Positions 51,070 to 64,000 of a stretch of 64,000 nucleotides of DNA are shown piece after piece. The stretch is from Anseranas semipalmata (taxonomy: Eukaryota > Chordata > Aves > Anseriformes > Anseranatidae). The stretch is from the NCBI GenBank assembly GCA_013399115.1, contig VXAA01006523.1, positions 133,993 through 197,992 of the forward strand, in the 5' to 3' direction. The notes below the pieces were generated by a model. That model was given only the letters and a program-made list of their open reading frames with translations, did not search any database and had not been told where the DNA came from. The position numbers were made by a program, and so were the translations under genes. The stretch's first letter is position 1; every line of letters starts with the position of its first letter.

Positions 51070-54000
51070 AAAATCTTATGACCTTAGAAGAGAAATAAAC
51101 CACAGGTGTGTCTTCTATAACAAGCAAAGCTTGAAAATTCTGTGTATGTGTGTATTAGGAAGGTAAACAGAAAACACCAAGTAAAGGGTTTATTATTATT
51201 ATTTTATTCATACTTCCACTCGGATTTAAATTCATTAAACACCTATGCAATTCTTCTGCACACATTCCATATTTAATTATGTCTGCTTCTATATTACTAG
51301 CACTTTGGTCATGTTTTAGTTTTTTGTTTGTTTTGAATGGCCACATTTAAAACATTGATTATTATTCTGTGTTCAAAATGGGAAAAAATATGACAACACG
51401 ATTATATATACAAAATTGCTGTTTAACTTTCACAACTTCCTATTGCTCTAGAGTAAAAAAAATATATATATCTTGGAGTGATAATTGTATGAGTGACATC
51501 CAGATCAGAACTGTCCCAGTCTAAAACTATTTAATATCAATTGTCTTTTTATAGGTCTACACAGTTAAGTATATTCTTGCATGATTGCTGTATCAAAGTC
51601 CTGACACAAAAATGAATCTACACCATTAACTGTTTCTTTTTGGTATAAAGAAACATCCTTTTAATGCGACTAATCACACTGGCAGCCAAAAGAGGAACAC
51701 CAGTATGCTCCCCAAGTAGGACTGAAAGCCAAAGTACACGTAAAACTTGGAGATGAAGTACAAGTACAGAACTTACTTATGTCACTGTACTGCAATAAAC
51801 TACTAAAGGTCTGTTCTGGAAATCTGGTCCTCATGTTAGACCAGGACAAATTGAAACTGGAAACTTTTATTCTATTTCTGCTTGCCATTTCTTTGGAATT
51901 GAAGTTTGATGCTTTATCGAGCAACAGAACAGAAATTTTGGTAAGAATCACCAAGGATTCAAATTAAAGCCCTCTTGCTTTGTAATGATGATTAAGTTGC
52001 AGCCTCTATGATTTAGTTTTGTAGGAAAAAAAAAAAAAAAAAAAACTCTTTTCGTAGTAATACTATGACCTTTTAACACTTATGAAAGGAGGATTACTTT
52101 GGTATTTTATTATCACCAGTAGCAGCCTAAAAGGTGCAAGAATTTATGGAGCTGTACGTTCATGCAAGGTACAGGAGATATATCAGTTCCCATACTTCAA
52201 TAAAAACAGACGGTGTCACTGGTGCTCTCTGTCATCTCCCTGCATCTTAAGGAAATAATTTCTAATAACAGTGGACGATATTAACACAAATCTCTACAGA
52301 ACAATCACGTTAAGTGAATAACATTTACATAGAGGATACTCTCATTAAGAACAGCAGCTCAGATTCTGCAATTGCCTTGCGCTCCTATGTGCTCAGAGCC
52401 ACATGGCACTTTCTTTCAGAGTGAAGCACATTTCTCTAAATAGTTTGGTTGTATGGATTAGAGGATATTAGAGGATGTTGGATTAAGGATATAATTGCAT
52501 TGAAAGAAAGGTATATAGAAGTATTGACAATATTCAAATATTTCACTAAATTACCATTAATGAAAAACTGCATTAAATACTGTCCATTGGGGTATAAATA
52601 AGATATACAAAAACAACTATGTTAAAAGGAATGTAAACCAGGCTATCATACTGTTATGTCCCCTTTATTATTTTTATTTGATTCAGGATGACCGTGTGCT
52701 TTCAGCAGCACGGGAGAGCTAAACAATGTGTCATCAATTGTATAGCATCAGTTCTGACAGGTATTGGTCTAGTCAGGATGTGGAGAGCCACACTCAGTGG
52801 GATATGGAAGAAGACATAACCCTGCTGTGTACCACTCTCTATACTTGAAAAGATGTTAAAATGAAAATAAAAATGAACGCAGTTGGCACTATAATCCGAA
52901 ATCAACAGCTGGCATTCCAATCCTAAAAGCCAAATTCCACCTGGGGAGTTACAGCCTTCACAGATAAAATGTATTGTTGTTTTTTACAGCTTATAAAGGC
53001 AGAATAATATAAATGACCATAAACTATAAATGATGAAATGTAGCAGATTGGGATAATTGAAGGCATCAGCAAAAACTCTACAGCCATTAGAATTAGGAGC
53101 AATAAAAAGGACATTTTAGCCCACTTTCATAAGGAAACAATTCTTACACTATCATTTCTGTCTGCCTGTCCCCACACCTCATTTGTAAGTTTTGAACTTC
53201 TTGCAGATTTAAGAGGGTCTGACAGAGGAATCTGACAGAGATATCTTAGAGAGATGATTTCAGATAAGTTTCCTGAGAACAGATTGCCAGCTAAAGGAGA
53301 GAAATCATTAAGTACTCCCACTGGGAGACAGGCTCTGGCACAAGCTTACATATTGGAGACTACAGAATGCATACAAGAGAAACAGAACTTATAATTACCT
53401 CAAAACAAGGGAAAAGCTTCAAATAAAACATTTGAAACATAGATTTGTAAGAAGCTAGCTTGCGTTATTTCTGTCACTCAAGGATTATTTGTACTTTACA
53501 AATGTCAGGAACAAAAGAAATCCTAGCAGTAGTATTCTTAGTAGCCAAAGATGTTACAGAGTGATACAGAAAAAATTTAAAGTGGCTAGTAAAGTATTTT
53601 TATCTTCTATTTAGGAAGATAATGAATGCAGTAATTGCATTTCTGCCAAAATACTTTCTATTCCAACCGTAAGCAAAAAAGACTGTTAAACAACTTACAC
53701 TGCATGTAAATATTTTTAAATCTTGGGTTACGTAGTGTGTACTCAATGGTTCTAAACTAGCTTAACAGGTAAGCTAATGGTGTTATTGCTTTTTTTTGTT
53801 TATATCCTGGAATAATGGAGCAATACTAGGGGAATGGGGAAGCTAACATTCCATCAATATTTAGAAAGGATAAACAGGATAACAGTATGGTCACAGGTCA
53901 CAGTTAGCTTGAGAATAATGTCAGAGGAAACACTGAAAAGTTGATTTACGACATAACTAGTAAATATTTAAGGCACAACATAAAGCAAATCAATATGGTT

Positions 54001-57000
54001 TGAGAAAGAAAAGAGGTCTGTCAAACTTAAGATCTCTTGCTAAAGAAATATTTAGTCAAACTGTTCCTGATAAAAGTATGTATATATACTTTTAATCCAT
54101 AATATTCATACTACAATTTTAATTAACACATTTTAGGTCAAAATGCAGCATGAAGTAAATTATCTAGCTAGTGTTTCTTCAAAAACAGTAAAATCAGAAA
54201 GTTACTATGGAACTACAGTGTTTTTAATGATTCCACTGGAATCTGTTCTTGCCTCAGTCCTATGTAAAATGTACCAGCGATCTGAAAGATCAGGTTTACA
54301 GATAACACAAGAAAGATATCCTGGAAACTATCTAAAATAATCAGGGCTGCTTGGCGATCTGACTTCATTCAACTATCCAAATGCAACATCATGTTCAAAG
54401 AAAAGATATCAGAGATGGAGATGCTAACAAATAATATACTCTAGAAAGCAGAGGTTTTGGAAAAGAATTATAATACCATAATATATAACTGACCAAAATG
54501 ATAAAATGTAATGTGGTGAGGTTATTGAGTGAAGAAATACGGTAACTTCTATGTAGTTTTAAACTAGCTGAAAGAACTGAGCAAGAGGTTGGATTATACT
54601 GTTACATTACACTGGCAAAAACATGACAGAAATTCTGTGTCCATCCATTCAAAGTGATGTGTAAGAAATGAGAAGACAGCTATAAGAACAAATCATGGCC
54701 TTGAGGAGTAATGTAACACACCCATGTTACAGCACAATCACTTCAGGTGGCCCTGCTAGACATTAGATACAGGGGCTCAATGGACATTGGTTAGCCTATG
54801 CTAGGTTACAGCCAGCACTAACCTCCTATCATTATCTCCAAATAACTTTTCCCAGTATTTCCTTTGTGCTGGTATTAGTGTTTGGATAGCTGAGCAGATC
54901 AGGGAATTGACTTGGCTGCAATTCACCAGACAAAAACAGTCGTTAAGTTAAAATGACTGTGAAATCATCCTTTAGCATTGTTCTGCCTAAATTCTGACCT
55001 CAAAACTAATTTAGTGGAAGATAGGAACCAAAAGGCATTCAGTTTTTTCTGCATCAAACACCTATCTGATGAGGCTAGTATTGAGAAATATTTTTGCTCT
55101 TAGTGCTGAATTTTATTTGAAAAGTCTCAGTTTTTAAGTCCCATTTTAAGTACCCTACGTCATTTTTTGATCCAACTCAGTGTTTCCTTCATCTCATATG
55201 GAGCAAGTAACTTCATCTCTTATAGCAAACTAGCTAGTAATGCAGCAAGGTCTGCAAGGACAGATATGTTGTATTAGAACAACTGATATATTTGGAAAAT
55301 GCTCAAACAAGCTTTGAGGCAGAAGGCACCCTCTGGGTTTAGATATCACTGTAATCTCAGTGATAAATAGAATTGGCTACCACTTGTTCAAGCACTGTCA
55401 TTTAGAAAAATAAGAAGAGCTTTAAATAGTATTACAGTGTTTTCTTTTGTAACAAACTTGCATTAATCATTTTTTGAATAACACATTGGCTATATATATT
55501 TCATTTTATATTCAAGACTACACCACACATTTGCAAGCATGCTGCACTAAACTTAGCCTCCAATAATATTTAAAAACAAAGGGTAAACCAAGAGCTTAGC
55601 ATCCTGTTTTCTGGCACGCTTGATCTGTGGCGCAGCTTTATTATCCAGCCTAAGATAAACAAAAATAAAACCTTGTAACCTTTTCTAAGAGTCACACATT
55701 ATGAACTGATCCAAACATTCCCATGTTTCTCAGTCCCACAAAACGTGGGATCTCAGAATTATTGAAGTGCCATGAATATTAAGAAATCCAAAACTTGTGC
55801 TACTGCATGAAAAAAAAAAAAAACACAGGTGTTTAGAGTAACAGAGCTACCGAATGCTAACTTCATTAACTTCCATTAAGCTAAATGATTCACAAATGGC
55901 ATTTAGATCAGTAGTAAATCATCATCTAGGTCAGCAGGAAGCTCGTTATGGACTGACAATCCAAGTGACAGAGACACTTTTCTGCAAGTGCTATAGTAGT
56001 AATTTCCTGTGTGAAAGGCTTGCTGCTGTTCATGCATTCCTCAGGGGATAGTTCTTCTCGGAGGATGTTACTCTTCCCCAGGAAGAGGAAGGAACCAGTT
56101 GTTATTGGATGTGTGGGTTGATAGCTGTCGGGCATTTTCTACATGCCTCAGAATCAGCTGTGAGAACTGTGAATACAGCTTGGATTCCCAGCCGAAGTGG
56201 GGGGGGAACAACGTGACTTTGGCAGACAAGGTCAGAACACACAAGTACAGTATCTCAGGAAGTTGAAACAGAAATAATACCTGGAACTTCCAAGTCTCTG
56301 GTTCCCAGAAAACTGCTGATTTGCTAAAGAAACAATATAAAGACATGGATCAACCTGAAAACATTCCTGAGGCATTGCACTGTTGCCATGACTAAGACCT
56401 TATACAAAGTAAAGTATTGCCAGTTCTCAAATCATTCTCAAGTCATCTACAGTAAGCCAGTTACCTTACGAAATGGTACCAAAAGTCCAGCAATAGCATC
56501 CATTAAGAATGTCGCTACTGGGCAACGGCAACATAATTACACTAACTGCTTTGTCAGGAAGCTAAATATTGAGGCTTAGTCTTTTATAAGGGGGTGGTGA
56601 GGAGGGGTTCCAGTTAGGTCCCTCTCCTGAACTTCCTCTCCTACTGTAACTCCAGCTGCCTCCATAGGTACTGTGACACTCTCACAGGACGGGTCACCCA
56701 TAGCTAGCCCATGCCTAGTCCAGCATTAGTGAGTTCAGTGTCACATCCCACCTATTTTTTCTTTAGTGGCAGCACTAATCTTAGTTTCTTTATTCTGCCA
56801 GCTGCTAATTTCAAAACTTGGTAAAAAAAAAAACAACTATCAGCTTTAAGAAATTATTAGGGAGATGGGACAGCGACAGACAAATAAACAAGATAAACTC
56901 ATAAACTACATTTCCTCAGGAAAGCAGGTTAAAAATAGTATAGGAAATATTATATTCTTGCACTCTCTAGTGCCCAAATTCAGAATTCTGTCTCCAGCAA

Positions 57001-57478
57001 ACACTTGACTCTCTCTCAAGCTCCAGTTCACTCAAAGAATATAATGAAGCCTATTAGGGAACATCAAGACATGTATTATTATCTAATTGTGTAGCAGCAC
57101 AACACATTTCCTGTTCTTTCCCTGTAAACCTGCAGTTACATGCTGTGGTATAATATCATCACTGCAAAATGCAAGGCCATTTGGATCATATTCTTCTTTT
57201 ATTACAAATATTGAGTTCATCTTTATGTATCTTAATCTTTGCTATTTGATGCTTGTATTATCAATGCATAACTTTTTTAAGATAAAGTACACAAATCTTT
57301 TTAAACTTGCCCACACCTCTACAAGGACATTTAAAAGTTTAGAATTTCACTGTTCAACATGTCAAATGCTTCATCCTTTAGGCACTTGAGACAGGTTAGC
57401 TGTTTTGTTTGTATATGCCATGCTTTCTTTGAAAGGCCCCTAGCTGGGCAACAGAGACTGCTGTTTCTGCTGCCTCAT

Positions 57479-57508
57479 GGCTGTTCCCCATGCACTAGGG
57501 GAACAGCC
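57479..57508. other. Perfect 11-bp GC-rich stem-loop
   Basis: GGCTGTTCCCC (57479-57489) and GGGGAACAGCC (57498-57508) are exact reverse complements around an 8-base loop. The stem does not extend outward, so it is shorter than a usual miRNA precursor. Confidence 0.9.
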
Positions 57509-59635
57509 TCCCTCTAGGAGAGCTGGGAGACTTTCCTTCCCTGAGAGCAGCTGAACGTGCTTAGTTGCAGAGCTGGGGTGAGGGAGAAGGTAACCCATCC
57601 TCTACCCCCAGCCCCAAGCACTGTACCCGTAGACCATACAAAGAGGAGAAAGGTCTGTCTGCTGTAAGCCCTGAGGACACTAAACATTGCTTGTCTAAGA
57701 GCAACACTGGACAGAGACATCTGCAGAGACACAAGAGCAGATTTTACAAATTCTTACTTTTTATTCTGTCACACTGAACGCTTCTGAGTTCCTCTATTTA
57801 TGACATTTATTCTTCCAGTTTATTTTTTCATAAGACCTAGCAACAGAGAGTCAAAGATTCTTTGAAAGTTTTTAGTATGTTCATCTACAGAAAAGGTGCA
57901 GACAGTTTTAGGTCACAACTTTAGAGAAGCAGGATCTTTTTACGTTATCCCATAATTTCATTCTATGTTTGTGATTTGGAGTCTGGATCATGCAGTTTGT
58001 TCAAACTGAATTAACTGGCAATAACGAGAATAGAAATGCAAAGAAAAAAAAAAGATAAACTTATGCCTACTCAGAGAATGGCCTTTGTTATTCTGAGATT
58101 AGTTTTCTATTATGCGGAGTGAATGTTAGTTTTGTACTTTGCAGTAGTGCAAAGGCTCTGTCTGGGACCGAGGAAAGTAAAAGGGATGGGAGAAAGACAG
58201 GTGGGAGAGGTCGGCAAGCGTCAATTTTGATCAAAGCCCTTCTACTGCTGGTGTCACTCTTCAGTGCTGAACTCTGTTTCAGTCTAGATGTTTGTGCAAG
58301 GAACACAAGCAGGGCATTTCTCTTGTCTTTTCTTAGAGGGCAGGAATTCCAGTCTTCCTTTTAAAAGAATAGTGCCACAACTTTCCTGTGGTAGAGACAA
58401 GCATACAAATATCATGCAATAATCTGAGTTTAAGTGAAAGGCTGAATGTTGAAGGTCCCAAGAAAACTTGAGATCCATGAACTGTGGAAAGCTGTTGTGC
58501 TTTCAGATGAACTACAACAACTACTGGGCACAGAAAAGTGCCACGTGAGTTCTGCTCCACTGGACGTTCCCTTCTGCATTGGACTTGGGGCCCAGAGGAG
58601 ATCATCTGGCAGTAAAATTCTTATTTTTTTCCTTTCTTCCTTTTCCCCTTCCCTTAGCCTCAGTGAAGAGGGTTGGTGTTTATTTCTATGTAAGGATGGA
58701 GCCAGGAAAGGATGCAAATCACAATATATCTGAAGTTGCATGGCAAGTAAAATATGCAGTGTTTTTAGCTTTTAAGATAAAATTCTTTTGTCAAACTCTT
58801 CTATAGAATTCTAGAGTTGTGTTAAGCCATGCAAGGAAGAGACAATATTCCAAGATCTTTTCAAAAGAAGTTCCCATGAGAAGGATAGTTGTGCAAGTCT
58901 TAATGTACACAGAGAGGGAAGAACTAGATGCAAGTTTTACATTTGTAATTGCTGCCACACTTTACAACATATATGGGGTTGTTTATTTTTTGGTTGTACT
59001 CAAAATAAAGGCAGTAAAAATTGTCTCAAAAATACCTAAGCCCTGAAATACATACTGAGAAAGCAATGTGTATAGGATAAATTGAGAATACAATTACTTT
59101 TACTTTTTTCATTGAGATCTACTACAAATACAATTAAGATTAATTAACAATGTCTTACCTTGAGGAATAAAAGCTTTACATGCTCTTATTTTTTTTCAAA
59201 TATTTTAAAAGTTTTTTGGGGGATGGAATTTATTTGGTCACTTTCTATTTTAAGATGTAGTATGTTCCTTTTGCCCTAAAAAGTCCTGTCTTTCCCCTTC
59301 CAATAATTAATCCACAGTCTTAACTTTGTAGAAACCATACTGTAAATGAATAATAAGCATGTCTTGCTTTCAGCGTTAACTAGAACTGGAAGAGAAAGAA
59401 CAGCAAACATCTCACAGCCAGTGCAGACTTTCTGACTTCCAGATTACAGTACATTGCTTTGCTTCCTCCAAATCCTGTTTACATGAGCAAGGTCAGGGGA
59501 ATGGAACATTAGAGAGCCTCTACAGTGATTTCCTGCTGCTGTCAGTAAAAACTACTGAGACATCATCAACTTTCCCTTGTTCCCAACAGCTTATCAGGGA
59601 CCGGAGATTATCAATGTATTGGCTTACAGGTTTTA

Positions 59636-59652
59636 AAAAAAAAAAAAAAAAA
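59636..59652. repeat. Poly(A) homopolymer
   Basis: An A run of about 17 bases with no AATAAA immediately before it. Confidence 0.85.
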
Positions 59653-60720
59653 GCCAAACTCCCTCCCTCAAGACTACATGTAAAATCAGAGGATGAAACA
59701 GGAGGAAATAGTACCAAAGGGGAAAAAAAAGATTTCTAATTTTTTGGCAACGTTAAGCTGCTTGACACACGGAAAAGAAGGGTTGGGAGAAAGGGAGTAA
59801 CGTTCTCAGGGTCTTCGGTGAGATAGAAATGAAAAAGAACCCACTTACACAGTCCCCAAAATCTTCACCCCAATTCAGTGAACATTCTCACAGTGTAAAA
59901 GGCTGGCATAGACCTCATTTCTAACAACCGCAACATATGAAGACTCCTACCATTGGAAAAGTCAGGGTATTATGTGAATACCAGTTAGTTAAGCATAGAC
60001 AACTTGTTTTTATACTTGTTTCAGTAACATGCGGGAGTCCTGAATAAACAAATTATCAAATTCAAAACTATTTTCCTGAAAATATCAATACACTGATAGG
60101 ATTTCTTAATGTTTTTGTAATTATAGTTCAAAAGAAAGCAGCGCTGTACTGATGATTACACTTAAGTTTTTCCACTGATACAATGATTATGTTCCCTTCA
60201 CTAAGTTCACAAAGGAAGTTGCATCAGTTTGGATCTTAGATGAAAACAGGTTTTTCAGTGTTCAAGAACTGGCCTTACAACTTACTAGTTAGAAAAAATG
60301 ATGAAAAGATACAGTATTTAGAGTTTAATAATTTGAGTGTTTTCCAGCAAAACCCCTACAATAAAACTATTTCTGTATATCTTGGCTTAGTCTTTGATGC
60401 AAGAAAATGAAAGTAAATTTGGAAAACAAACAAAAAACCCACATAAGTAGGCATTTTGAAGTACAGAAGTTATTTTGGATTGTTGGCTTTGATGTAAAAA
60501 GAAATTAAAATTCCTTCTAAGGACATTACATATTCCTTGAACAGAAGAGGAAGAATGAGAGGAAAACATAATACCAGTATTTCCTCATACAGATAAACCT
60601 CAAAATATAAATAAATTCAGAAAATATATTTTAAATTGACAACGATAAAGAATATTACATTTTTATATATTTATTTTTTAAAGTTTTGTCTGTGCAGACT
60701 GTTGTAATGAATAAATGACA

Positions 60721-61230
60721 ATGGTACTTAGCTACACCTTAACTATCTGGAGTTGTGTCCAGTTTTGGGCTTCTCAATACAAGACAGACATTGACATCCT
60801 GGAGCAAGTCCAGTGGAGGGTGAGCAAGATCATGAGGGGCCTGGAACACACGATATACAAGAAGCTGAGAACCAGGTTTGTTCAGCCCCTTGGAAGGCAG
60901 GCTTTGGGGAGATCTTACCACCATCTCAAATATCTAACGGGCGGATAATGGAGAAGTCTGAGCCAGACACTTATTAGAGAACTACTGTGACAGAATTAGA
61001 GGCAACAGACAAATTGGAACATGGGAAATTCTAGCTACATATTATGAAACATCAGTCAAACACCAGACCAAGCTGCCCAGATGGGTGGCATAACCTCCAT
61101 CTTTACACATTCACAAATGATCTGGTTGAGGCCCTTAGGAACCAGATCCAAGTTGGCCTTGCTGTAAGAGGGGGATGGATGAAATTACCCCAGACATTCC
61201 TTCCAATCTATACTGCTCTGTGAATTTTAT
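60721..61230 (+). mobile_element. CR1 LINE, degraded ORF2 end and 3' UTR
   Basis: The plus-strand translation contains CVQFWASQYKTDIDILEQVQ and RGLEH, matching the C-terminal part of the CR1 ORF2 protein, in which residues of the form CVQFWAPQYKKDIE are typical. The match continues as DNA through an AAGCTGCCCAGA segment to a CCTTCCAATCTATACTGCTC end. Frame breaks and stops show it is dead. It is about 500 bases, 5' truncated, and clearly older than the copy at 50.7 kb. Confidence 0.9.
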
Positions 61231-61654
61231 TTATAAATCTATACAGAAGTGAGGAAAAGGAATATTTCTTTGCTCTGCTGCAAGTCTCTTAGGGGCAGTA
61301 ATAGCATGTTTCCTATGACCAGTATGAAAGGACACTGTTCCAATAGTCTGAAGAAGAGTTTCTCAATACGGAGACCACAAGAAAAGAAACGGATAAAGTG
61401 GTCTTCCTCCAGTTTCCTGAAGTAGCTTAATATCTACGGGAGTTTGCCCACTTGCTGTTAGTACCTTTGATAATCATTCAACAAAACATTACAAGGTTTG
61501 GTATAGACTTCCGTTCTCCCTGAAGATCTTTCAGGGATCTTTATTAGGAAACTCATCGCAGACCCTACACAAGCTTTTCATTTGTCCCAGAGAAGCCTGT
61601 CTTTAAGAACTTGAGACAGCAATATGAAAGAGTCTGTATCTCATCTTCTGTAAA

Positions 61655-61671
61655 AATAATAATAATAATAA
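61655..61671. repeat. (AAT)n microsatellite
   Basis: Five or so AAT units. Confidence 0.85.
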
Positions 61672-61969
61672 CAATAAAAAAAAGTTAATACATCTGTTGA
61701 TTAGCTACCGCCAGTGGTCCAGGGACTTGCCAAAGTGTCTTGCAAGTTCTCCTTAGGGCCCTGCCATGTTACATGCTTGATGGATAACAACATCGAACAA
61801 GAATCCTTAAGGATACATAATTTCAGAGTGTATTTTCCTCTCTAAACATATCAGAAGGGCAGAAGAATTGCTTAAGCTAAATAAAAAACACTTGAAAGAG
61901 AATAAAGTAGGTATACGCAAGTCTTTTTTAAAACCAGTCTGGCAACCCAATCAAAGATTTTTAGCCATC

Positions 61970-62062
61970 TGAACAGCAAGACTCTGGAAGAGAGTTCTTC
62001 CCGTAAAAGTAGGACTAAAAAAAACCACAAGGAGATTCAAGATAAGTCTTGAAAAGTTTGCA
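61970..62062 (+). mobile_element. Possible old CR1-like LINE fragment
   Basis: ACTCTGGAAGAGAG followed by GGAGATTCAAGATAAGTCTT and GAAAAGTTTG resembles the end of ORF2 in older CR1/L3-type elements (a TCTGGAA...GAGATTTTCAAGACAAG pattern). It is heavily diverged. Confidence 0.35.
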
Positions 62063-62478
62063 GAAAAAAATATACATTTGTATTATCTTTGATAACCAGT
62101 AGGAAAAGAGCAACTGGGGAGGTTTAGAATGATGTTGCAGGGGCAACACGTGAGGGGAGAAGATGAGCTACGCTACAGGTCGATGACGTCTACCAATACA
62201 CAAATAATATACAAACACAGTACCATTCAAGTGAGGACAAACAGTATCAAGGGCAGAGCTGGCAGTGAAGGGGGGACAGGAAGAAACCCAGCACCTGCCC
62301 TTCTACCTTTGATTTTCAGGAAAAAAAACCATGAAGCCTCTGTAGAAAGAACCTCTATATACTAGGGCAATTGAGCCAGCTTCAGATTAAAAGGTCTAAG
62401 TCAGAGAGATCTAGAGCCCTTTGGAAACGAGACATGAAAAGACCAGATGGCTGACCCAATTAAGAAACAGGTAATCAT

Positions 62479-62545
62479 TCACAGAATCACAGAACCATTT
62501 AGGATGGAAAAGACCTCCAAGATCATCTAGTCCAACCTATAACCA
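62479..62545 (-). mobile_element. CR1 LINE, short 3'-end fragment (reverse)
   Basis: CACAGAATCACAGAACCATT followed by AAGACCTCCAAGATCATCTA and GTCCAACCTA is the reverse complement of a CR1 3' terminus. Only about 65 bases remain. Confidence 0.88.
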
Positions 62546-64000
62546 CAAAGAACAGAAACATGTAAGGCAGACACTAGACAGGATGATGACACTAGAAATG
62601 AGATGACAGCAGGGAGGCACAGATAAGGTTGTCAAAGTTGGGGAAAGGTGTTACTTACTATGCTGGGGAGGGAAGCTAGTTGAAGAGAAAATACGGAAAT
62701 AGTTTCTGGATTTGTGTCAGTGGTGGTGTATTGGACAGAGCAGTTGTCTTTACAACTGTAGTCTGAGTTTCAAGGATACAACAATGGTACTAGATGGAAA
62801 AAAGATGCAGATTAAGTGCTGAGATGCAGAAAGGTGAGAGCCAATGCTGAATAGGAGATCAAGATAATGGAAAAAAATGTAGTGATTACAGTCAAAAGGC
62901 ATGAATTTTGAAGCAACATTTTTGTAATAAAGAAAACTGTAAAGCCAACTAGACTGAAATCAAGAGAATGCTGTCAGCAGTGGGTCAATTTATTCCTAGA
63001 ATGAGTTCTGGGCATAAAATTTTATAAACTGCTTTCATATTAAAAGAATTAAGGAAGGAGATCAAATGATTGGCAGATTTACATGTATTTATATGTAACA
63101 AAGAATTACAGTGTAACCATACATTTGGACTCTGTGATCAGTATTAAGAACAGGAAGTAATGAACATGGCATATTTTAAAGTGATAGTCAATAAATTATA
63201 TCCACCACAATCTTCACCCTGTCAAGCCTACTAAAGAGACATCTGTAAGTCTGCAAATTAGTTCTGACAGAAATTATCTTAAATATCCATATTCCATTGT
63301 GAAAACATAACACAACTGCTGAACCTTAAAATATACGAAACTATCATCTCTTAAAATTATTACATGCTGATTTGTTTTTGAAGAAAAGGTTTCTTTTAGG
63401 TGTGAACCTCTTTCATGATTTTCATTAAAGGATCTCAAAGCATTTTATAAACTACCCTCACAACCTGCCTTTTTGTAAAACACTCATGATAAAATAGAAC
63501 AGCAGAAAGCACACCTGCTGCCCATTCATATGTATTAACCCTTCAGCCACACAAATTCTTGTTATGGTAATTAAAACTGCCCAAGATACAAATCATGCCT
63601 TCACATGAAGGAATTTGGAGCAAAAAGAGAAATTCTAGAAAGGTACATCTTTTAGGACTTCATACTAGAAGAACATATTTCTCCTCCTAGGAAACTATGG
63701 TTAAAACATTGCTTTCCTTTCCTTTCCTCCCACATGCCATACCAATGTCATATGAAAAGCTAACACTAGAAGGAACTAATCCTATGATTCTTTACTAAAT
63801 TGTGTTACTTTTTGTCCCCTGGAGAACTACTAGATGCCTTAAAAGGCAAAAAATTAAAATATCACTACTGGAATTTTATCAGTGAGGCAACTACTCTTCA
63901 GGTTCCCCATTATTAGCTAAGGACAGTTACAAAAATTGCTTGCAAAAAAGTCACAGATTTTAACAGTAATACCTAGATATAATTAATATGGGTTTATAAT
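62546..64000. other. AT-rich intron sequence, nothing identified
   Basis: No exon, repeat family or RNA gene could be recognised in the last 1.45 kb. Confidence 0.5.

Larger units (their letters stand above)
37755..64000 (-). other. POC1B: Large POC1B intron (partial, runs off the right edge)
   Basis: No WD40-encoding exon (WD dipeptides, GH-containing repeats, or the conserved linker before the coiled coil) could be found on the minus strand between the penultimate exon and the window end. I infer one AT-rich intron of at least 26 kb, holding CR1 fragments, a SINE-like inverted pair and simple repeats. A missed small exon cannot be excluded by eye. Confidence 0.55.

Noticed and set aside
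58119..58806. Several overlapping open frames of 75-103 codons on both strands.
   Set aside because: Mutually overlapping, low-information translations with no splice-site support.

Overview
This window looks like vertebrate nuclear DNA from a bird. It is intron-rich, has few genes, carries short homopolymers and microsatellites, and its recognisable transposons are mostly CR1 LINE fragments. One of these ends in the ATTCTATGATTCTATGAT-type 3' repeat, and the others show the matching reverse-complement forms. No bacterial-style operons, CRISPR arrays or viral genes are visible. Most long open frames are chance openings in GC-rich non-coding sequence.

The only gene I can name with confidence is on the minus strand: the last two coding exons of a POC1-family centriolar WD40 protein, best matched to POC1B. 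Exon 11 (numbering by comparison with human POC1B) lies at 37530-37754 and the terminal coding exon at 36191-36295. They are joined in phase across a 1,234-bp intron and encode the conserved C-terminal coiled coil. The stop codon sits inside an AATAAA hexamer. A second AATAAA lies about 55 bases downstream, so the 3' UTR may be very short. The WD40-repeat exons were not found. I infer that 37755-64000 is one very large upstream intron whose 5' part lies beyond the right edge.

Layout: 1-300 is a CpG island with a G-quadruplex-prone start and one good plus-strand splice donor. By mammalian gene order (DUSP6 lies downstream of POC1B on the same strand) it could be the DUSP6 5' flank or a divergent non-coding transcript, but no DUSP6 coding sequence is visible. 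300-36100 is intergenic, with GC-rich orphan islands near 14.7-16.1 kb, 18.9-19.1 kb, 25.4-25.9 kb and 30.7-31.05 kb, and one CR1 3' end at 14.3 kb. 36100-37760 is the 3' end of POC1B. 37760-64000 is AT-rich intron with several CR1 fragments, an inverted pair of tRNA-derived SINE-like arms near 40.2-40.4 kb, a poly(A)-tailed segment at 50.6 kb and a few perfect hairpins.

I found no clearly novel biological system. The items most worth checking are the inverted SINE fossil, the CpG-rich element with MAF/AP-1 sites at its borders, the orphan island at 15 kb, the stop-codon-embedded polyadenylation signal, and a possible isolated coding exon at 6.6 kb.
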